Of a stretch of 64,000 bases of DNA, positions 57,466-64,000 are shown one piece after another (the stretch's first letter is position 1; the number at the start of each line of letters is the position of its first letter). The notes beneath the pieces are model-generated. The model was not told where the DNA came from. It was given only the letters and a program-made list of their open reading frames with translations, and did not search any database. The position numbers were made by a program, and so were the translations under genes. This DNA is from Ephydatia muelleri (lineage: Eukaryota > Porifera > Demospongiae > Spongillida > Spongillidae): the NCBI GenBank assembly GCA_013339895.1, contig JABACO010000001.1, forward strand, positions 15,990,990 through 16,054,989, given 5' to 3'.

Positions 57466-58500
57466 TTGTTGCATCTTAAAAGCAGAATCCTCTCTAGCCT
57501 GTCTGCATCCATTCTCCACCTCTTTTATCAAGGATTATCTTCAACTGTGAAAACACGCGTTCAGAGGGGGCACTTGATGCTGGAATACCTTCGAACTTTA
57601 AATGCCATCTTTGCTATGTTTGGACAATGTCCTTCGTTAGTGCTCCACCACTCCATAACATTATTGACACGCAAATTAGTGGATTCCGCTGCTAAGTAGC
57701 CATCGTCAACCATCTCTTTGCTGGTTATCAGCATTGCAGCAGGATCAGCAGTTAACCGCTCTGCATCGTGTTTGTCAAAATCGAAAAAAGCATCTAATGC
57801 AATCATTGCTGTGTCATCTTCGGCCATCAATTGCACATTGGCAGGAGCATTATCAGAAATCCCAGCAATAGTGTAAAGCTCTTCCTTTAACCTGGCATGA
57901 GCCTGTGCTTTCTGGGCAACTAGCCATGATAGATTCTTGTGCCCCGGATGGACAAGAGCTGCATCAGTAAGCAGATGTGACAATGGGTCGAATCTTGTTA
58001 TTTTCAACAATAGGTAGCATTCGTATACCTCTGAAGGGAGATGGTTCCAGTTCTGCACTTCAAGGTTCCAGGAAGATGGAGGACCAGCGTTGGCATATGC
58101 TGAATTTAACGTAGTTATCAGCCTTGAAATACTGCATAGTGTCGGGTACTTCTCTGTGATGGTGCGAAAAAGCTGAACCAGATCAGTAGAACCTCCAGCC
58201 TTTGGATTGATTGCATTCTTTACCACCAGGCTAAAAGTATGGCAGGCACAGGATGGATCCTCTTCAGCAACATTTTCTTCCAGGAGTTGGTTGACAGCTT
58301 GAAATTAGCTCCATTGTCGGTGGGTAATGCTGTCTAGCCTTGTTCTCAGCTGGTACTTCACGTTGACGCAGTCTTTCAGCAGTGCAGCAATATTCTCAGC
58401 TGTATGCGATTGATTATCAACTTTGACTGCTAGAACAGCTGACACCAATTTCCAGGAGCATCTTCCAACTACAGGTGAGTGGCCAGTCACCCCAACATAT
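57466..58500 (-). pseudogene. hAT-family transposase relic
   Basis: Minus strand. The 3' part has the hAT dimerisation block: NNVMEWWSTNEGHCPNIAKM, a frameshift near 57580, then PASSAPSERVFSQLKIILDK. The middle carries an acidic-aromatic stretch (MAEDDTAMIALDAFFDF). The 5' part at 58305-58490 reads VSAVLAVKVDNQSHTAENIA, with ITHRQWS, and between them SCACHTFSLVVKNAIN resembles the hAT C-x2-H...N block. hAT transposases are DDE enzymes with an inserted helical domain. Frame changes and stops show it is dead. Element ends were not found; repeats of CGGTCACG near 57230-57330 could be subterminal. Confidence 0.7.
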
Positions 58501-58571
58501 GATTCACCCGTATGAGCAAGAACGCTTGTCAGTTGTTAGGGAAATTGATGAAGCCCGCAAAACAGATCACA

Positions 58572-58785
58572 TCCTATGTTACCATGGTTACACTATCTCT
58601 TCGGTCATTGAAGTTGTGAATGGTTTGAAAATCAATATTTGAAGAGGCACATTCTGTGGCTCATTTACACTTGGGTACGTGTGAGTGTATCCATGAGAAG
58701 AATACATGGCACTGCACTGATAAAATAACAGCACATTCTTTGGTATCTAGACAATGAACACTGCTGCATCATACAGTAGATTTCT
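58572..58785. repeat. Direct repeat, left copy (about 215 bp)
   Basis: Starts CCTATGTTACCATGGTTACA and ends CATACAGTAGATTTCTCTCT. The same sequence, with one 15-20 bp insertion and a few substitutions, is at 60650-60877. Confidence 0.85.
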
Positions 58786-60649
58786 CTCTCCCTCTCATCT
58801 CTCTCCCTTCCAGTCACTCGCCTCCTTCTGCCCTCCTTATGTTGGTAGAAAGAGGATTTCTGTGCTGAAGTTGATGGGAGATAATATAAAATGCGAGACC
58901 GAACACGCTGCTACTACGAGTACTCAACTCCGCAATGTCAATTGCTTCTCAAGTGTATTTAGCTGCCATGGAGAAACCGGCTATAGTAAAGCAGGAAGCG
59001 CCTGCAATATGATAAGCGTGTTGCAAACTGTATAGCCGTCCAGTAAACACGCATTATGCACTGATTTAGTTTTTTTTATTTCAAACTTTTCAGTCCACAA
59101 CTTCCTATTGTGGAACGGTGGAACAATATTAATGGTACATGCAGTTATGAGTGTTGCTCTTACATGTACTTATGAGCATTGCTCTCTGATGCATATTTTA
59201 TGGAATGTGGTTAATATATGATAGATCATCTGAATGACATTGCAGCTAGTGTGGCAAGTAGGTAAAAAAAGGGCTGCCAATTGGTAGGACAGGATCTGAC
59301 CTGACTGCCTGGCCTGAAAGGTGAACCTGGTAATTAAAATTGTGTTTTTGAATTGTCAAATATTATGACGTAACATGACTGCCATGTCAATCGACGAAGC
59401 GTACAATTCATCTTTATCGATTTCTCTGCCTTTTGCTTAGCTGCCGAAACCTGTTTCTAATCCGGATCGTGGGAATACAATCCCAAGGGCGAAGGCTTAG
59501 TAGTAGCATAAACACATCAGCGGTCTGGTCCCTGTTCGAGATCCATACACCGAGTGTGCGCGTATAAGGCTTGGTGCCACAAGTCGTTCTCCAAGACATT
59601 GAACTTAGTCTCGTATCCAGACCCATGTTTCCTACAGTTGCGGATGAATTACATCACCGCTGCACGCACATGTACAAGTACGTGGAAAGTGATCAGAATA
59701 CTTATATCACAAACTAAGCATCCATAGCACGGTCAAATCATTATAGCTATTCAGAATACCTTGCTATATTCATACGAATTAACTTCACCGCGGCTTAGGA
59801 TCAAGGGGTATCATGATTGACGCACGAGTCCAAAGCAATACTACCCCCGCTTTACAGTCTTAGCGATCCAGCTGTAGTATAATGGGATATACATGTATTT
59901 GTAAACGTACAAATTGACAAGTTAACATGTCAGAAATCGGAGCTCTTTATGATTTTAGTATAGTACAACACAATTAAACACGTTCGAATTATACATGTAT
60001 ATATAGTTATACCGTAGCTAATCAGAATGCAGTGAAATCATCTCTGAGTGACTAACATGGTATTGTACTTTAAACATTCTACATGGGATATGAGAAAAGC
60101 TTATTAAGCATGGCTCAAGACCTAAGTTTCAGGATATCATGATTACCAACCTATTCCAGAGCTATGAGCTATATAGCTATAGATGACTTTCTACCTGGGT
60201 TAGAGAATGGCATGCGTATAATGCGGACCCCCATGCAGATGCAAAATTGTCATTCAAGCAGAGTCCTTATAATTGATGGCCCGGGAAGAACAAGGACCGA
60301 TATATAGGTCATTATGAAATCAATGCGTGAATTACTTACTAATTACAGTCCATCGTGCAAATACACTTGACTGTACTGTGCATGTACCATATCATGCCCG
60401 CATCAGAGCTCTATATTATGATCTCTGCCGCATCAGCAGTTCCGCTGTCGAGTCGAGCGATGTGAACGAAAGTCGCTGACTATGCATGTAGTTATAACTA
60501 TTCAATAACTTAGGAAAGTACTTTTTATACACGCGCATAAACATGCATGTATGTATACTGGTGCAGTGTGTACATGGAGTGGGCGTATTTGATTACAGTA
60601 CATGTATGTCGTTCCTAAATCCGAGGCGCGTAAGGTTTTGTGCTAAATG
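58786..60649. other. No gene recognised between the direct repeats
   Basis: 1.9 kb without a supported ORF. Confidence 0.4.
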
Positions 60650-60877
60650 CATCCTATGCTACCATGGTTACACTATCTCTTCGGTGATTGAAGTTTGTAC
60701 GTGTCAGGTGGTTTGAAAATCAATATTTGAAGAGGCACATTCTGTGGCTCATTTACACTTGGGTACATGTGAGTGTATCCGTGAGAAGAATACATTGCAC
60801 TGCACTGATAAAATAACAGCACATTCTTTGGTATCTAGACAATGAACACTGCTGCATCATACAGTAGATTTCTCTCT
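60650..60877. repeat. Direct repeat, right copy
   Basis: Partner of 58572-58785 in the same orientation. Confidence 0.85.
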
Positions 60878-61006
60878 GGTAGCACTTTTTAACCATGCTG
60901 CATGGTACTCAGGTGGGCACTGGTAACTATTGTTGATGAACTCTGACCTACTTCTATGTTATATTGTTGTTAGCTGTTTTGATTGGTTTCTCCTGTATTC
61001 TGGAAT

Positions 61007-61025
61007 ATGTGTGTGTGTGTGTGTG

Positions 61026-61072
<47 letters not shown>

Positions 61073-61095
61073 GTGTGTGTGCGTGTGTGTGTGTG

Positions 61096-61146
<51 letters not shown>
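61007..61146. repeat. (GT)n microsatellite, about 140 bp
   Basis: GT repeats with regular GC interruptions. Confidence 0.98.
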
Positions 61147-61148
<2 letters not shown>

Positions 61149-61422
61149 TGTGTGCTACCAGGTTGCATTTGGAGCATTCAGGAAAATACAGCAGCCACAA
61201 AAGTGCAAAGGCTTTCATATCAAAACATACATGTAGATAATGCCTGTACCTACCCACCACCACAAGATTATACACTGGGAAGGAAACCAACCACACAAAC
61301 ACCCACACACACAACTATGATACAGGCACCACACACATCTACTTCATACACACACACACACACACACACAAATACTATCAAAACAGCTCACAACAATGTA
61401 ACATAGATAGAGTCGGGTGTAG

Positions 61423-62336
61423 CTGAGCAGGAGCAGGAGCAGGAGAAGGAGTTGCTACCCTAAAACCAGGAGCAGGAGCAGGAGTCGCTACCTAAAACCA
61501 GGAGCAGGAGCAGGAGCAGGAGCAGGAGTTGCTACCTAAAAGGAGCAGAAGCAAAGGATCTAGTCCAGCCGCAGATGATAATACTTTATTATTTCAAGTG
61601 TTACTGATATGACTTACAGTATAATGATTTAACTATTGATATATTGATCACAAAGCAAATAACATGCATGTATGCATGCATGATGAATAACTAAAATAAT
61701 ACATAAGAACCTTTGTGTCCAGACATGTAAGCTTCTTTCATAGGTGTCATTCGTGTTTGGTCTGTTTCAGAGAGCCCATCATAAAACCACCACTTATTTC
61801 TCCACATAACTGCAGCAGTGAAATGAGATGCTCCTTCCTTATACAGGGTGTAACCCACCAGCACATACCATCAACTGTGATATTCCTAGGAAGGGTTGTT
61901 CTCAAGTTACTCAGTGAGTCTTCCTGAAAAGAGGCAATATCAAAAGGAATCTTCCAGGGGCTACTGCTCAAAATTGTTGACTGCTGAACAACAGTGGTTC
62001 CACAACATTGGTAAAAAAACTTCTGTTTTCCCAGTGCTCAAGTTCTGAACATCGCTGACTTCACTTCTTTCTTCAGGTGGAGGGGAATCTGGAAAACGGC
62101 TACAGCATTTGCCAAAGTTCATCCCCATACACAGAAACAGAGAACATATCTGTTCCTCTATACATAATGTAAAAGTATTTTTCATTTAGACATATCAGTA
62201 ACACTTGAAATAATCATCTGCAGCTGGATAGATCCTTTGCTCCTGCTCCTGCTCCTGGTTTTAGGTAGCAACTCCTGCTCCTGCTCCTGGTTTTAGGTAG
62301 CAACTCCTGCTCCTGCTCCTGCTCCTGCTCCTCACT
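61423..62336. mobile_element. Fold-back element with GAGCAG-repeat arms
   Basis: The left arm has (GAGCAG)n, TTGCTACCTAAAACCAGGAG units and TATTTCAAGTGTTACTGATA; the right arm is the reverse complement in the same order, from ATATCAGTAACACTTGAAAT to (CTCCTG)n. Arms are about 150-190 bp. The 580-bp middle has two minus-strand open stretches (61747-61971 and 61961-62185) with NLSTGKTEVFLPMLWNHCCS, perhaps a degraded gene I cannot name. Confidence 0.75.
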
Positions 62337-62346
62337 GCAAAAACAA

Positions 62347-62575
62347 AAGCGCGACTATCACTCGCCCGAGCGAGTGATAGTCGCGTTAGACATAGCACTC
62401 GCTATAACGAGTGATTCTCACCCGACTTTACCACGAGTGATAGTCACGCCTTAAATCGAGTGAAGTTCACTTATAATTATCACTCGCTTGACAGAGTGAG
62501 ATCACGTGCTACAAAAGGTGCGGTTCATTGTACGCGAGTGACTTGCAATCGTTAATACGAGTGCTATTCACCATA
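62347..62575. repeat. Cluster of GAGTGATAGTC motifs with a hairpin
   Basis: GCGACTATCACTCG and CGAGTGATAGTCGC form a near-perfect palindrome at 62350-62383; further ACGAGTGAT, CACTCG and GAGTGA elements in both orientations follow at intervals of about 20-35 bp to 62575. Confidence 0.7.
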
Positions 62576-62930
62576 CAAACATAATGAAACTTTTTTTCCA
62601 TCGCAGCGTACAAACAAACAAAAGCAAATAGTACGGTTAGCAAAATTGCTAAACTGCTTCTATAGACTTCCAATTAGGCTGAATGGGAAACCTGAAGATA
62701 TAAGAGATAAGAAAGAACTTTAAAGAACTTGTACATAATACATGAAACACTGTACAAACCTTGTAAAGGATCCTTTGCTATGGAACACAGCAGATGCTGT
62801 AAATGTTAAACCTCCACAATCGAACTGATGTGACCTTCGCCCCACATGTAGCTAGCTAGGCATCAAGGACAAAGATTTGAGAATGCGTGACTTGTAAAGT
62901 GGAGTACATAGATTAGTGTTGAGACACACA

Positions 62931-62932
62931 CA

Positions 62933-62965
<33 letters not shown>
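62931..62965. repeat. (CA)n microsatellite
   Basis: About 18 CA repeats. Confidence 0.95.
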
Positions 62966-62967
<2 letters not shown>

Positions 62968-63074
62968 GTTCCTTAACCAATACATTACAAAAACTGGACA
63001 CTTGGTGAGGCCATATCTTCTTACACCTAGTGCCCAGGCTATACCTGCCTATATCCCTAGTGCCCAGGCCATAC

Positions 63075-63563
63075 CTCTCTATCTCTGTGCACCAGAGAAC
63101 ATGTACTTGCTCCTCCCAATCCACCCGCACAAGGAATATGGCCTTCTTCGTCTGTTTGATAGAGTTCATCTTGGTTATAATGGTGCCTAGCTTAATGAAC
63201 TGGAATACAAGGAAGGGGAGGGGAGGGGGAAGGTATCTGAGGGGAGGGATAAGGTATCCCACCCTCTGCCCCTTCTCCACAGCCACCTTGACTGAATCAG
63301 GATCAATCTCCAAAGCAACATATCTATCTCAATGCCGAGCTCTTTAAGCACCAGTAATCCTGAGGAGAAAGAAGGGAATCAGATACCTCATGCACAAAGG
63401 AAGCCCAACCTCTCTCCCCTTAGGTACTTCCTCAACATCCCTTTCTCCTCCTCCTCCTCAAACACGATCCCAACTGACCTGTAGCAATGCCATCGAACAG
63501 GCCAAGCACTCAGATTGGTCTTCTGCTGTCTGCTGGGACGAGGGGACAAATGGGTGGAGGTTC
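63075..63563 (-). pseudogene. DNMT3-type DNA methyltransferase relic
   Basis: Three minus-strand exons with good splice sites and agreeing phase at the first junction. 63479-63563: PLVPADSRRPI, a TGA, then VLGLFDGIATG, which is the motif I region of DNMT3 enzymes (SAM binding); the TGA stands where the family has Arg, as from CGA. 63263-63359: LLVLKELGIEID, then a 4-base loss in a GATA run before VALEIDPDSVKVAV (another frame). 63075-63199: TIITKMNSIKQ and VHVLWCTEIER, the block near the C-terminal motifs. The exons that should carry the catalytic Pro-Cys loop and motifs V-VIII are absent between 63199 and 63263. DNMT3 proteins set CpG methylation de novo; this copy cannot. Confidence 0.8.
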
Positions 63564-63589
63564 CTAGGGATGTTGGGTGTAAGAAAGGT

Positions 63590-63776
63590 TACAGAGGGAC
63601 ATGTGTAGTGTGTGGAGGGACATGTGTAGTGTGGAGGGACATGTGTAGTGTGGAGGGACATGTGTAGTGTGTGGAGGGACATGTGTAGTGTGGAGGGACA
63701 TGTGTAGTGTGGAGGGACATGTGTAGTGTGTGGAGGGACATGTGCATTGTGGAGGGACATGTGCAGTGTGTACTAA
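63590..63776. repeat. GGAGGGACATGTGTAGTGT minisatellite
   Basis: About ten units of 18-20 bp; ORFs of His/Thr/Ser are artefacts. Confidence 0.95.
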
Positions 63777-63777
63777 C

Positions 63778-63851
63778 CTTAAACAGATCAATCCCCCTCA
63801 ATGGAAACATATCATGCATCGCCTATTAATCCCCATCGGAGAGGTGGGCAT
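63778..63851 (-). pseudogene. Degraded copy of a duplicated exon
   Basis: Minus strand, acceptor ...ttcttatag and donor AAG then GTTAGT. Reads AHLSDGD, two stops (TAA TAG), then MHDMFPLRGIDLFK. Copy of 63914-63987. Confidence 0.5.
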
Positions 63852-63913
63852 CTATAAGAATGCAACGCATGCATCATCTGAGGGTGTGTGCTAACACATA
63901 CACGTGTACTAAC

Positions 63914-63987
63914 CTTAAACAGATCAATCCCCATCAATGGGAACACATCAAGCGTCGCCAGTCGATCCCCATCGGAGAGGTGGGCAT
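63914..63987 (-). other. Exon-like unit, unknown protein
   Basis: Minus strand, 74 nt between a good acceptor and donor, reading AHLSDGDRLATLDVFPLMGI and DLFK. It lies upstream of the DNMT3 relic on the same strand, but I cannot match it to DNMT3. The window ends 13 bp beyond it. Confidence 0.45.
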
Positions 63988-64000
63988 CTATAAGAATGCA

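Noticed and set aside
60930-61314. Overlapping ORFs around 61 kb
   Set aside because: Microsatellite-derived (GT)n translation.

Overview
The window is eukaryotic nuclear DNA from an animal, most likely a marine sponge. The support for that is: short GT-AG introns of about 40-150 bp, animal gene families (phosphorylase kinase regulatory subunit, DNMT3, THAP, a secreted proteinase-K-like subtilase), sponge-like frequency of acatgtaca strings, many simple repeats, and a high load of DNA transposons. The phylum is an inference; no marker gene fixes it.

Layout. 0-4 kb: wrecks of two transposon-type genes, one of them a piggyBac-like transposase. 5.9-13.4 kb, minus strand: one multi-exon pseudogene of an uncharacterised C2H2-finger family, cut in two by a Ty3/gypsy retrotransposon (6.5-10.5 kb) and a fold-back element (10.5-11.06 kb). 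13.9-15.7 and 28.2-30.0 kb: two copies of one non-autonomous CACTA-like element. 16-18 kb: TG-rich satellite and a G-rich minisatellite next to a transposon end. 18.1-20.3 kb and 21.6-26.5 kb: TTAA-flanked elements, the second with another TTAA element nested inside it that carries a THAP relic. 27.0-33.4 kb, minus: exons of a decayed phosphorylase kinase regulatory subunit gene, with several elements in its introns.

33.7-44.0 kb is a three-level nest: a gypsy reverse transcriptase gene is split by a piggyBac-like element (33760-42809), which is itself split by a CACTA/EnSpm element (34100-39997). The CACTA element keeps two divergent spliced genes, a transposase and a partner gene whose middle exon is tandemly duplicated about six times in frame. 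44-48.5 kb: minisatellites and small MITEs. 48.7-51.2 kb: a broken DDE transposase-like gene with SAP and C-terminal domains. 51.5-52.2 kb: minisatellite joined to a transposon end. 53.3-55.9 kb, minus: the one gene that looks fully intact, a 15-exon secreted S8 subtilase of about 463 residues. 56-58.5 kb, minus: an unknown ORF with one stop, and a hAT transposase pseudogene. 58.5-62.6 kb: direct repeats, a fold-back element and a palindromic motif cluster. 63.0-64 kb, minus: a DNMT3 relic and a duplicated exon.

The genes do not form one pathway. The window reads as a heterochromatin-like or insertion-tolerant region in which transposons have repeatedly landed in one another and in dying genes, with one apparently live host gene (the subtilase). 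All exon models were assembled by eye from splice signals, reading phase and remembered family motifs; no database search was run.
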